A DNA stretch of 64,000 nucleotides, from contig JAFWKF010000004.1 in the NCBI GenBank assembly GCA_017533605.1, positions 62,001 through 126,000 on the forward strand, in the 5' to 3' direction. Positions within the stretch are counted from its first letter, which is position 1. The number at the start of each line of letters is the position of its first letter. A program made the position numbers and the translations under genes. The notes beneath the pieces are model-generated. The model was not told the origin of the DNA. It made no database searches and worked only from the letters and a program-made list of their open reading frames with translations. This DNA comes from Candidatus Saccharimonadota bacterium (GTDB lineage: Bacteria > Patescibacteriota > Saccharimonadia > Saccharimonadales > Saccharimonadaceae). This document shows positions 14,836-24,100 of the stretch, in pieces.

Positions 14836-15429
14836 ATGATTATATTATTTGGTTTAGCCGGTTCCGGCAAAGGCACTCAAGGCAAAATTCTGTCTGAAAT
14901 TTTTGGTTGGCGCTGGCTTTCCGTAGGTGAGGCCATTCGTCAAACCGGCGGCTATGAAGACATCATTAACCAAGGCGGCCTTATCCCGGACGAAGATGTT
15001 ATCAGAATCATGGACAAGCAAATCTTAAAAGCCGAAGAAGAAGGTTTTGATGTGATCTTAGATGGTTACCCGCGCGATGTAGATCAAGCCAAATACATTG
15101 CCGAACACATGGCCGACAAAATTGACGGCGCTATTATCTTAGAAGTCCCTAAAGAAGAATTATACGATCGCCTCGCTTTGCGCGGCCGCGATGACGACAA
15201 AGAAAAAAGTAGCATAGATCGTCGCTTTGAAGTTTTTGAAAGCAACATTAATCTAATCTTACCAATCTTAGAATCTAAAAACATTCCTGTAGAACGCGTT
15301 GACGGCGTTGGTAAAATAGAAGAAGTTACCGCTAGAGCCGTAGAAGTTGTTAAAAAACTAAATCCAGATGCAACCGAACAAACTACGGACGTAAATGGTG
15401 GAGAAATAGAAAAAAGTTATGGTGAATAA
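14836..15429 (+). CDS. adk: Adenylate kinase
   Basis: 197 aa. P-loop FGLAGSGKGTQGKIL, NMP-binding LDGYPRDVDQA and RLALRGRDDDKEKSSIDRR as a short lid, without the zinc-type LID insertion. It interconverts ATP, AMP and ADP. Start at 14836 with AGGAGGAG about 6 nt upstream; TGGTATAAT at about 14809-14817 supplies the -10. Its stop overlaps the map start by 11 bp, so the two form an operon. A second adenylate-kinase-like gene lies at 54336-54959. Confidence 0.9.
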   Translation: MIILFGLAGSGKGTQGKILSEIFGWRWLSVGEAIRQTGGYEDIINQGGLIPDEDVIRIMDKQILKAEEEGFDVILDGYPRDVDQAKYIAEHMADKIDGAIILEVPKEELYDRLALRGRDDDKEKSSIDRRFEVFESNINLILPILESKNIPVERVDGVGKIEEVTARAVEVVKKLNPDATEQTTDVNGGEIEKSYGE

Positions 15430-16171
15430 CGAAAAAATCGCCGCCATGCGTGAAGGCGGCAAGATTTTAGGCAATTTACTCCGAGATTTAAAAGACTATG
15501 TTAAACCGGGTATGACCGGCAAAGAAATAGACGCTTGGGTGCGCAAAGAAATCGTAGCCCGCGGCGCCGGCGTAGCCTACGACATGCTAGAAGAAAGATT
15601 TCCAGGCGCAATTTGTATTTCTATCAACGATCAATTAGTTCATGGTGCTCCTTCAGATGAAGTCCTAGTAGCAGGCGACAAAGTATCCTTTGATCTTGTC
15701 ATTTATTACAAAAAATACTTCACCGACTCTGCCTTTACTATGCTAGTAGGTGGCACCGGTTCGCCCGCCGTTAAAAAAATGATTTCCGTCACCGAATCTG
15801 CCTTGTGGGAGGGGATTGAGCAGGTGAAACCCGGCGCTCATATTGGTGACATCGGCCACGCTGTAGAAAAGGTTCTACGCCGCGGTCATCTTGGCGTAAT
15901 AGAAAATTATATCGGTCACGGCATCGGCGAAAAAATGCACCAAGCCCCCGAGGTTCCCAACTATGGCAAAAAAGGCCACGGCTACGAACTAAAAGAAGGC
16001 GACACTATCTGTATAGAGCCTATGTCCTCACTTGGCAAACCCGCTAACTACGTAGACAAAGAAGACAACTGGAGCGTCAAAATGAAAGACGGTTCCATCG
16101 GCTGCCACTGCGAACATACCATCCTCGTTACTAAAGACGGTTATGAAGTCCTAACTTTGCCAGACGATTAA
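15419..16171 (+). CDS. map: Type I methionine aminopeptidase
   Basis: 250 aa. It removes the initiator Met from new proteins. The five metal ligands are visible in order: Asp in VSFDLVIYY, Asp in YFTDSAFT, His in YIGHGIGEKMHQAPEVPNYG, Glu in ICIEPMSS and Glu in HCEHTILV. It starts 11 bp inside adk. The stop codon abuts the third family A palindrome. Confidence 0.96.
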   Translation: MVNNEKIAAMREGGKILGNLLRDLKDYVKPGMTGKEIDAWVRKEIVARGAGVAYDMLEERFPGAICISINDQLVHGAPSDEVLVAGDKVSFDLVIYYKKYFTDSAFTMLVGGTGSPAVKKMISVTESALWEGIEQVKPGAHIGDIGHAVEKVLRRGHLGVIENYIGHGIGEKMHQAPEVPNYGKKGHGYELKEGDTICIEPMSSLGKPANYVDKEDNWSVKMKDGSIGCHCEHTILVTKDGYEVLTLPDD

Positions 16172-16247
16172 GCGGATGGCAGCTTTGGAGGATGTCCCCA
16201 AAATTGTCGTCAATTTTGGGGGAGGAAAAGCTGGCGGGACCCGCTCA
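16170..16247. repeat. Palindromic repeat family A, copy 3 (map-ftsA intergenic)
   Basis: A more diverged copy: outer arms AAGCGGAT/ACCCGCTC, middle stem CAGCTTT/AAAGCTG (perfect), inner stem CCCCAAAATT/AATTTTGGGG with loop GTCGTC. It fills almost all of the map-ftsA gap, ending 6 bp before the TGTGGTATAAT of ftsA. Confidence 0.85.
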
Positions 16248-16267
16248 ATTTGTGGTATAATAAGCTT

Positions 16268-17497
16268 ATGGATAATGATAAGCGTTTTGTCACAGGTCTT
16301 GATGTCGGCACCGAAAACGTTCGTGCCGTTATCGCTACAGTTTCAAAAACTGGTGAAGTAGCCATCGTCGGCTACAATGAAGGCAAATCTTCGGGTATGC
16401 GTAAAGGTATTCCCGCTAACTTAACTGGTCCCGCCGAAGCGATTGACCGTATGCTTGGTGATGCCGAACGCATGGGCGGTTACGACGTCCGCAGCGCTTA
16501 TGTTTCTATCAATGGCTCTACCGTAATTTCTACCCATACCGAAGGCATGATTGCCGTTGGTTCCGTTGAACACGAAATAGATAGTGAAGACATTAATCGC
16601 GTAGAAGATGTTGCTGTGTCTGGTCGCATCCCCGCTAACCGCGATGTTTTAGATGTGATTCCATTAGAATACGCTTTGGATGGTCAGGGTGGTATTAAGG
16701 ATCCCCTAGGTATGGCCGGTGCTCGCCTAGAAATCCGCGCTAATGTCATTTCTGCCCTTACTCCTAACTGCGAAAACTTAAAACGTGCTACTATAACTGC
16801 TGATGTCAAAGCCGAAAGATTAGTTCCTAGCGTAGTTGCCGCTGCTAGAGCGGTACTTACCGAACGTCAAAAAGAGAACGGCGTTGCCGTGATAGACATG
16901 GGTGGTGCTACTACTTCTGTAGCAGTCTACGAAGAAGGCGATTTACAATATGTGGGTGTAGTTCCCGCCGGTTCAAATAATATTACCAACGACCTCGCTA
17001 TAGTACTAGCTATCGAGCCGGAGCTTGCCGAAGAAATCAAAACTCGTTTTGTAACCGGTGATTTTAATTCAGATAAAAGCATCGCTATAAAAGTAGGCAA
17101 AAACGGCGAACGCGCCTTTGAGCGCAAAGAAGTAGAAGAAGTCGTTAAGGCTAGGCTAGAAGAAATCTTCAGTGAAGTCCGCAAAAAACTCAAAGCCGCC
17201 AAATATGATCAGCGTTTGCCAGAGGGAATTATCCTCACTGGTGGTGGCGCTAAAATGCGTGATATTGAAATCTTTGCCAAAAAAGTCTTAGAAGCCTCGG
17301 TTAAAATTGGCATTCCCGAAGGCGCCGGTGGTGTAGCTGAATCCGTTAAAAAACCAGAATTTGCCACTGCTGTTGGCTTAGCCCTCATGGCCGCCGAAGA
17401 AAGCCAATATTCTGAGCCAGATTCTAAAAAATCTTTCAAGAAATCTAAGTCCACCAAAAAACCAAATTTCCTCAAAAAACTATTTTCTAAATTTTAA
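16268..17497 (+). CDS. ftsA: Cell division protein FtsA
   Basis: 409 aa, actin-like ATPase that tethers FtsZ to the membrane. Phosphate-1 motif GLDVGTENVRAVIA, phosphate-2 VAVIDMGGATTSVAV, adenosine motif GIILTGGGAKM. The C-terminal tail is basic (KKSFKKSKSTKKPNFLKKLFSKF region), fitting the amphipathic membrane-targeting helix. The ATG at 16268 lies 6 nt after TATAAT (16256-16261); the upstream in-frame codon at 16250 precedes the -10 and is rejected. ftsZ follows after a surface-protein fragment and not directly. Confidence 0.95.
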   Translation: MDNDKRFVTGLDVGTENVRAVIATVSKTGEVAIVGYNEGKSSGMRKGIPANLTGPAEAIDRMLGDAERMGGYDVRSAYVSINGSTVISTHTEGMIAVGSVEHEIDSEDINRVEDVAVSGRIPANRDVLDVIPLEYALDGQGGIKDPLGMAGARLEIRANVISALTPNCENLKRATITADVKAERLVPSVVAAARAVLTERQKENGVAVIDMGGATTSVAVYEEGDLQYVGVVPAGSNNITNDLAIVLAIEPELAEEIKTRFVTGDFNSDKSIAIKVGKNGERAFERKEVEEVVKARLEEIFSEVRKKLKAAKYDQRLPEGIILTGGGAKMRDIEIFAKKVLEASVKIGIPEGAGGVAESVKKPEFATAVGLALMAAEESQYSEPDSKKSFKKSKSTKKPNFLKKLFSKF

Positions 17498-17507
17498 TCA
17501 AAAACTT

Positions 17508-17711
17508 CTTGACATCTCTAATGTGACAGATATGTCTAGTATGTTCTTCTATGCCGGCTACAACGCCACTACCTGGTCTATTGCTATCCCAAAGACTAAT
17601 AATGGCACAACTACTGGTTCAATTGAAAACACTACTTCTCGTCTCTACGGCAAGACAACTTCTTATTACGTCTCTCCGTCTTCTGGTAGATCCTTTACTC
17701 TTGCAAACTAG
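17508..17711 (+). pseudogene. C-terminal fragment of a DUF285/BspA-like surface protein
   Basis: Reads LLDISNVTDMSSMFFYAG, the classic DUF285 (BspA-like leucine-rich) repeat unit, followed by about 50 aa rich in Ser/Thr and ending SGRSFTLAN. There is no start codon with a ribosome site, no promoter and only one repeat, so this is the tail of a once longer secreted protein. It is wedged between ftsA and ftsZ, 11 bp after the ftsA stop. The remaining gap to 17829 holds only the ftsZ promoter. Confidence 0.7.
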
Positions 17712-17774
17712 CAACTATCCGCGGCACTATACCGTAATACAAACTCACGTTATACAACATATACAATAACCCCC

Positions 17775-17803
17775 TTGCTTTTAAGGGAAAATAGGTATAT
17801 ACT
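17775..17803 (+). promoter_or_regulatory. Promoter of ftsZ
   Basis: TTGCTT (17775-17780), 17-bp spacer, TATACT (17798-17803), then a leader of about 20 nt with the ribosome site GAGGTG. This gives ftsZ its own transcript, separate from ftsA. Confidence 0.7.
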
Positions 17804-17829
17804 AATAACAAATTAAAGCGAGGTGAATT

Positions 17830-18981
17830 ATGCCAGAAGTAAAACCAACAGAGGTGGAAAGTAAAGCAAGTATTAAAGTAGTCGGTGTCGGCGGTGCCGG
17901 TGGTTCCGCAGTAGAGCGCATGAAAGAAGTGGGGCTTTCTGGCGTAGAGTTTGTAGCTATCAATACAGATGCTCAGGCCCTGCATCACTCCCCAGCCGAT
18001 ATCAAAGTCCATATTGGCAAAGGCCTCGGTGCCGGTGGCGATCCAGAAAAAGGTCGCGAAGCCGCCGAAGAAGGTCGCGAAGCCATTGACAAAGCCTTAG
18101 ATGGTGCCGACATGGTCTTCATCACCCTTGGTGCCGGTGGTGGTACCGGTTCTGGTGCTGGTCCTATCGTTGCCGAAGAAGCTCGCAAAAAAGACATTTT
18201 AACCGTAGGCGTCGCTACCAAACCTTTCACTTTTGAAGGTGCTCGCCGCAAGGCCAACGCCGATGTTGCCATAGAAAAGCTCGCTCGTCAGGTAGATGCC
18301 CTCATTACCATTCCAAACGATCGGCTTCTCCAAACCATTGATCCTCGCACCCCACTCTTAGAAACTTTCAAAATCGCAGATGACGTTTTGCGTCAAGGCG
18401 TCCAAGGTATTTCTGAGCTCATTACTGAGCATTCGCTCATCAACCTAGACTTTGCCGATGTCAAAACCATCATGAAAAACGCCGGTTCCGCTCTTATGGG
18501 CATCGGCCGCGCCAGCGGGGAAAACCGCGCTGTCATCGCCGCCCAGCAGGCTGTAGAATCACCACTCATTGAAGTCAAAATTGAAGGCGCTCGTGGCGTG
18601 CTCTTCTCTGTAGCTGGTGGCTACGATATGAGTATGAGTGAAGTCCAAGAAGCCGCCGAAGTCATTACTGGCGCCGTTTCACCAGACGCCAACATCATCT
18701 TTGGTGCCTCAATTCGCCCAGAACTAGAAGACGAAATCATTGTTACCGTAGTTGCTACTGGTTTTGATTCAGATTATTACTCCGAGCCAGAAAACTTAAA
18801 ACCAGAGTTAGATTTTAAAGACGAAAAACCTGAGGCCGAAGCCAAAGATTTCGCTACTGAGAGCAAATCCAACATGTGGGATTCCATCAAAAACGAACCC
18901 GAACCCGAACCAGCTCCAGATGATGACGAAATGGATGTTCCACCATCCTTAAGAGAGAGATTTAAGAAAAAGAAAAAATAA
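17830..18981 (+). CDS. ftsZ: Cell division protein FtsZ
   Basis: 383 aa tubulin homologue that forms the division ring. GTP-binding signature [19 protein letters not shown]-terminal [16 protein letters not shown]7 loop [19 protein letters not shown]. An acidic linker ([13 protein letters not shown]) leads to the conserved C-terminal peptide [10 protein letters not shown], which contacts FtsA. Preceded by GAGGTG. nrdR follows 15 bp downstream with AGGAGG, so both are likely on one transcript. Confidence 0.98.
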   Translation: MPEVKPTEVESKASIKVVGVGGAGGSAVERMKEVGLSGVEFVAINTDAQALHHSPADIKVHIGKGLGAGGDPEKGREAAEEGREAIDKALDGADMVFITLGAGGGTGSGAGPIVAEEARKKDILTVGVATKPFTFEGARRKANADVAIEKLARQVDALITIPNDRLLQTIDPRTPLLETFKIADDVLRQGVQGISELITEHSLINLDFADVKTIMKNAGSALMGIGRASGENRAVIAAQQAVESPLIEVKIEGARGVLFSVAGGYDMSMSEVQEAAEVITGAVSPDANIIFGASIRPELEDEIIVTVVATGFDSDYYSEPENLKPELDFKDEKPEAEAKDFATESKSNMWDSIKNEPEPEPAPDDDEMDVPPSLRERFKKKKK

Positions 18982-18996
18982 AAGGAGGGCACGCGG

Positions 18997-19449
18997 ATGG
19001 AAAGACAGTTTAGAATTGGCGACAGCAAAGTTCTAGAAAGCCGCGAAACCGTTGATGGCACTATGATTCGCCGCCGCCGCGAATCATCTGATGGCCATCG
19101 TTTTACTACTTATGAGCGCATAGAAATGCCACCACTCACCGTGCTAAAACGTAGTGGCAACAAAGAAATCTTTGATCGCGACAAACTCTTGCTCGCCGTT
19201 CGCCGTAGTGTTGGTAAGTTTTTCAATTCTGAATTAGAAGTAGAAGAGGTCGTCAATAAAGCCTCAGATATTCTCTATGCCTACGGCACCGATGAAATCA
19301 CTTCTAAGCAAATCGGCGAAGCCGTTCTAGATGTTCTCGCTGAGGTTAATGAAGTAGCCTATGTCCGCTTCGCTTCCGTTTTCCGCGAATTTAAAACCCT
19401 AGAAGATTTTGAAAACATCTTGAAGGAGCAGAAGAAAAAAAGAGCATGA
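18997..19449 (+). CDS. nrdR: NrdR-like repressor without zinc-finger cysteines
   Basis: 150 aa. NrdR senses (d)ATP through its ATP-cone and represses ribonucleotide reductase genes. The ATP-cone is intact (TVLKRSGNKEIFDRDKLLLA, then YVRFASVFREF). The N-terminal zinc ribbon keeps SKVLESR, RRRR and RFTTYER, but all four cysteines are missing (Arg3, Arg6, Ser30 and Gly33 at about the expected positions) and the second knuckle is one residue shorter. DNA binding in normal NrdR needs zinc, so here the fold must be stabilised differently. It lies downstream of ftsZ; the next gene overlaps by 4 bp (ATGA). Confidence 0.88.
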   Translation: MERQFRIGDSKVLESRETVDGTMIRRRRESSDGHRFTTYERIEMPPLTVLKRSGNKEIFDRDKLLLAVRRSVGKFFNSELEVEEVVNKASDILYAYGTDEITSKQIGEAVLDVLAEVNEVAYVRFASVFREFKTLEDFENILKEQKKKRA

Positions 19450-19700
19450 GGGTGGTCTGTATTTATCGGGAAGGGCAAGACTATTCGCGCAGTGTCAGCG
19501 AATGGCTTGAGAATTTCCGCCGCCAAACCGGCAGGGAAATAGAAACCATGAACCCAGACGAAAACACTGGTTTTTGCGAAGCCTATGACGTCGTTGAATA
19601 CCCCACTATCTTGGCCCTTGGCACCAACGGCGAAGTCCGTGCTAGCTGGCGCGGCCGTAATCTTCCATTGATAAACGAAGTTTTATATTATACAATTTAA
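19446..19700 (+). CDS. Thioredoxin/glutaredoxin-fold protein lacking CxxC
   Basis: 84 aa. The pattern VVCIYREGQDYSRSV at the active-site position, then the cis-Pro segment VVEYPTILALGTNGEV and a C-terminal helix, fits a minimal thioredoxin fold. The usual C-x-x-C is replaced by YSRS, so it cannot act as a dithiol reductase; a structural or binding role is more likely. It is translationally coupled to nrdR (ATGA) and followed 2 bp later by the mscS-like gene. Confidence 0.6.
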   Translation: MRVVCIYREGQDYSRSVSEWLENFRRQTGREIETMNPDENTGFCEAYDVVEYPTILALGTNGEVRASWRGRNLPLINEVLYYTI

Positions 19701-19702
19701 GC

Positions 19703-20506
19703 ATGAAAGTTTTTGAAAACATCATTAGTAATATTTGGGTGCAGCGGGCTTTTTGGTCTGTTGTTTTAATCCTTTTTAGTTTATTAATCTATCACATCAT
19801 TGCTAGATTTTTAAACTCCAAAGAAAAGAATAATTCCAAAATCCTCTCTAGCAAAAAGAATAAAACTTTCATCCGCATGCTAAAAAGTATCACCGGTTAC
19901 ACCCTTTCTATTTTTACTGTCCTTGTGATTTTGCAGATTTACGGCGTCAATGTTACCTCTATGTTGGCCGGCGTAGGCATCGCTTCCATTGTGATTGGCT
20001 TCGCTCTTCAAGATGCCATGAAAGATATCTTCCGCGGTTTTGAAATAATTTCCGATGGCTATTATGAAATCGGCGATGTTATTAAATACGGTGATAATGT
20101 CGGGCAGGTTCAGTCTATCGGTCTGCGCACCACTAAGATTCAAGATATCAACACTATGAATATTGTTTCTATCGCCAACCGCAACATTGACCAAGTAGAA
20201 ATCGTTTCTGGCTATATTTATATTCCTATCCCTCTGCCTTACGAAGTTAAAACCGATAAGGCCGACTCTGTTATTAATGAAATCATAAAAAAACTAGAAA
20301 AACACGAAAATATCACTTCCGCAGTTTATCAGGGGATTACAGATCTCACCAGTTCCTCGCGCAATCACCAAATATACATCACTTGCGATCCTATGAACCA
20401 GCTCCAAGCTCGCCGTGATGCCCTCCGTATTATCATTGAAACCTTAGAGCAAAACAAAATCACCATTCCTCACGACCAGCTAGATATCCACTCTAAAAAG
20501 TCTTAA
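19703..20506 (+). CDS. mscS: Small-conductance mechanosensitive channel, MscS family
   Basis: 267 aa. Two N-terminal TM segments (about 15-33, 60-82), then the pore-lining TM3 MLAGVGIASIVIGFALQDAM, the beta domain GDVIKYGDNVGQVQSIGLRTTKI and a C-terminal alpha-beta domain ending QLDIHSKK. It opens under membrane tension to release solutes. Last gene of the ftsZ-nrdR-Trx-mscS run; it converges on a membrane protein gene 2 bp away. Confidence 0.9.
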   Translation: MKVFENIISNIWVQRAFWSVVLILFSLLIYHIIARFLNSKEKNNSKILSSKKNKTFIRMLKSITGYTLSIFTVLVILQIYGVNVTSMLAGVGIASIVIGFALQDAMKDIFRGFEIISDGYYEIGDVIKYGDNVGQVQSIGLRTTKIQDINTMNIVSIANRNIDQVEIVSGYIYIPIPLPYEVKTDKADSVINEIIKKLEKHENITSAVYQGITDLTSSSRNHQIYITCDPMNQLQARRDALRIIIETLEQNKITIPHDQLDIHSKKS

Positions 20507-20508
20507 AA

Positions 20509-21051
20509 CTATTTCTTTTTCTTCCTATACCGATAAATGGCCACAAGGCCATTTATCATTAGTATCACATCCGCTAGTACCCCTACCACAGAATAAACGG
20601 ATATATTATATATAATCCAAAGCACATTAGATACGACCGAAGCATAGCGTATTTTTCTAACATCGCATAAGTAAATTGCGATTGTAAAAATCGTGGCCGC
20701 CGCCATCGGTAGTAGGGAAACGGGCGATTCGTAAGTGATTATCCCCAGCACCACATATAAAGCCACAAAAAACAGCGGCAAGTATTTCGGTACCTTTATT
20801 TTCGCCGAAGCCTCGTAAGCCGCTGTAGCATTTCTTACAGAGGTAACCGCCTTGTTAAAAATCCCAGGCCACGCCCCCAAAAACACATAATGCCCCAGCG
20901 AACAAAACGCTGCTATGGTATCAATATTTAAAAGCCGCGTCTTTTTGCGCTGCTGTATAGCAATTAGATTAAAAATAATCGTCAGAAGCGCAAAAACCTG
21001 CGAAATAATATAAAAAATCCCAAATTCTTGCCCAAATAATTCAAATGTCAC
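20509..21051 (-). CDS. YgjV-like multi-pass membrane protein
   Basis: 180 aa with about five to six hydrophobic segments. The repeat-like features (N-terminal VFALLTIIFNLIAIQQRKK, central SLLPMAAATIFTIAIY, C-terminal VLWIIYNISVYSVVGV) resemble the YgjV (Imp-YgjV) family of inner membrane proteins with unknown function. The start is GTG, 6 nt after an extended -10 TGGTAAAAT on the minus strand: a leaderless transcript with a GTG start. Divergent from ileS. Confidence 0.65.
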   Translation of the reverse strand: MTFELFGQEFGIFYIISQVFALLTIIFNLIAIQQRKKTRLLNIDTIAAFCSLGHYVFLGAWPGIFNKAVTSVRNATAAYEASAKIKVPKYLPLFFVALYVVLGIITYESPVSLLPMAAATIFTIAIYLCDVRKIRYASVVSNVLWIIYNISVYSVVGVLADVILMINGLVAIYRYRKKKK

Positions 21052-21124
21052 AATAGTATTTTACCATAACAATTTTTAATATCTAGGCGGCCATTTTATA
21101 GATGAAATATGATATAATTGTTTC

Positions 21125-24100
21125 ATGAAATATAGAGCGGGAGAACGGCGAAAAGCCAACGAATATGAAAAGGCCATCAATGATTGGTGGAAAAATAATC
21201 AAACATTTGAAAAATCGGTAGAGAATCGTCCGGCCGATAAGTCCTATGTTTTTTATGATGGTCCTCCGTTTATTACCGGCAATCCTCATCACGGTACTCT
21301 CCTCTCCTCTATTGTCAAAGATGCTGTCCCACGCTACTGGACCATGAATGGTTACCGGGTAGAACGTCGTTGGGGCTGGGACTGCCACGGCCTTCCCGCC
21401 GAAAACTTTGTAGAAAAACAGCTTGGCATCACGGACCGCCGCGAAATCGGCACCAAATGGTCTTTAGAAGATTACATTATTAAAGCCCGCGAATCCATGG
21501 TTGCCAATTCTGAAACCTGGCGCTCTACTATAGACCGCGTCGGTCGTTGGGTAGATTTTGATAACGCCTACCGCACCATGAATAAAGATTTCATGGAATC
21601 TGTCTGGTGGGCTTTCAAGCAACTCTATGACGCCGGCAAAATCTACGAAGGCCGCAAAGTTTTAATGTACGACACTAAATTTGCTACTCCTGTTTCTAAG
21701 GCCGAAGTCACCATGGACAATGACGCCTACCAAGTCGTCACCGACCCATCGGCGTATGTCAAGTTTAAGCTTCAGGCGGGATCTGTCGGACCTTCTTCTG
21801 AAGGGCCTAAGACTCGGGCGAGCGCCCCGGAGCGGCCCGAAGAAGAACGGTCCGAAGCTCCTGTATATCTTTTAGCTTGGACCACTACACCTTGGACTCT
21901 ACCTGCCAACATGGCTCTTGCTATCAACCCAGACTTAGATTACGGTATTTATAATATAGATGGTGAAAAGCTTATCCTCGCAGTTGCTCGCGCCAAAGTC
22001 TTATTTGAAGGCGTGAAACCTATAGAAGCTTTTAAGGGCAAAGCCTTAGTTGGCAAAAAATACGAACCCATCATTGAAGTTGCCGACAGCCTCTATGATT
22101 TAGGCCTTCGTGGCGACCAAGGCACTGTGGCTCGCAAAGACACCTATACTGTCCTCCCAGGCGATTTCGTTTCCGCCGAAGACGGTACCGGCATCGTTCA
22201 TATCGCTCCCGCCTACGGCGAAGACGACTACGCCCTAAGCCAAAACTATGAAATTGACTTCGTGGATTGTCTTGACGAAAACGGTTATTATCTACCAGAA
22301 ATGGCCGAGAAGCTCCACGCTCTTGGCGTCCGCGACACCGACGAAAACGGTATTCAAGTTTGGGCCGGCAACAAATTTATTGCCAAATGTCTAGAAGAAA
22401 AGGGCATTATCTATAAAATTGATTACATTCAGCACGAATATCCCTTTAACCCTCGTTCCAAAGAGCGCATCATTTACCGTGCCTTCCCATCTTGGTTCTT
22501 TGATATAGACGGCCAAAAACAGCTGATGCTGGCAGAGAACGAAAATATCAACTGGTTCCCCGCCTATCTAAAACACGGCCGCTTCGCTAAAAACATTGAA
22601 GCCGCCCCAGATTGGAACCTCTCTCGCGATCGTTTCTGGGCCACCGCCATGCCAGTTTGGAAGGGCGACAAAGGCTCCGTCAAAGTCGTCGGCTCCTACG
22701 CCGAACTCAAAGAACTCTCCGGCAAGGAATTAGATGATTACCACCGCCCTTGGGTTGATGAAATAGAATTTGATATTGATGGTGAACATTTCACTCGCAT
22801 TGAGAAAGTCCTAGACTGCTGGTTTGAATCCGGCTCTATGCCTTTTGCCCAGCTCCACTATCCTTTTGAAAACAAGGAAAAATTTGAAACCAACTACCCC
22901 GCCGATTTCATCGTAGAATATGTCGGTCAGGTCCGCGCTTGGTTTTATTATGTTCACGCCGTAAATACCGCCTTAGCTTCTATCGGCGCCTTTGGCGAAA
23001 AGGCCAAAAACGGCCCTAAAAACGCCTATAAAAACGTCATCACTACCGGCACTCTCGCCGGCAATGATGGCCGCAAGATGAGCAAATCCCTCGGCAACTT
23101 CACCGATCCTAACGAACTCATGGATCAATTTTCTGCCGACGCTCTCCGTTTCCTACTTCTTAGTTCCCCTGTTCTATCTGGCGAAGATTTCGCTCTTCTA
23201 GATAAAGATGTTTCTGACATTAACCGCAAACTCGCTATGATTTGGAACGTTTATGATTTCTTCACCACTTATGCCGAGGTAGAAGGCATTGACTCTGCAG
23301 ATTTTGATGAACTTATTCGTATCACAAATCCTCTAGACCGATGGATTACCTTGCGGGTTTACCAGCTTCGTGACGAAATTACTACCGGCATGGAAGAATA
23401 TAACATTCCAAAAGCCCTCCAAGGTGTCTTGCCATTTATTGATGACCTCTCTAACTGGTATGTCCGCCGTTCCCGCCGCCGTTTCAGCAAAAACGACAAC
23501 GCCACCGATAAAAAAGCCGCTTTTGATACACTTTATTCTGTCCTTATAATGACCGCTACCCTTCTAGCGCCATTTACGCCATTTCTTTCCGAGGAACTCT
23601 ACCAAAAACTCACCGGTAAAAACGAATCTGTTCATTTGTTAGATTGGCCCGGCCAACTCAAACCGTCATCCACCGAAACCGTCCTTGATGATATGGCCCG
23701 CACTCGCCAGATTATCACCGATGCTCTGGCTCTCCGTATGCAAAAATCCGAAACCGAGGATCAAATCAAAATTCGCCAGCCTTTGTCTAGCCTCACCTAC
23801 CCAGGTGAAAAATTAGACGATTATTACGAACAAATTATTGCCGACGAAGTCAATGTTAAAACCGTTCAAAACGGCGATGTGCTTAGCCTAGATAAAACTC
23901 TCACCTCAGAGCTAATAAGAGAGGGAACCGCTCGCGAAATCATCCGCGCCGTCCAATCCGCCCGCAAACATGCCGGCTTGCGTCAAGATGACGAGATCAA
24001 ACTCTCTCTCACTTGCGATTTGCCAGAAGGGTACGAAGATCTCATCAAATCCGAGGTCGGTGCTACTGAGATTACTAAAAACGGTAACTTCGCTCACGAC

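Noticed and set aside
17712-17829. Transposase remnant in the ftsA-ftsZ gap
   Set aside because: No transposase motif or terminal inverted repeats; only the DUF285 fragment and the ftsZ promoter are visible.
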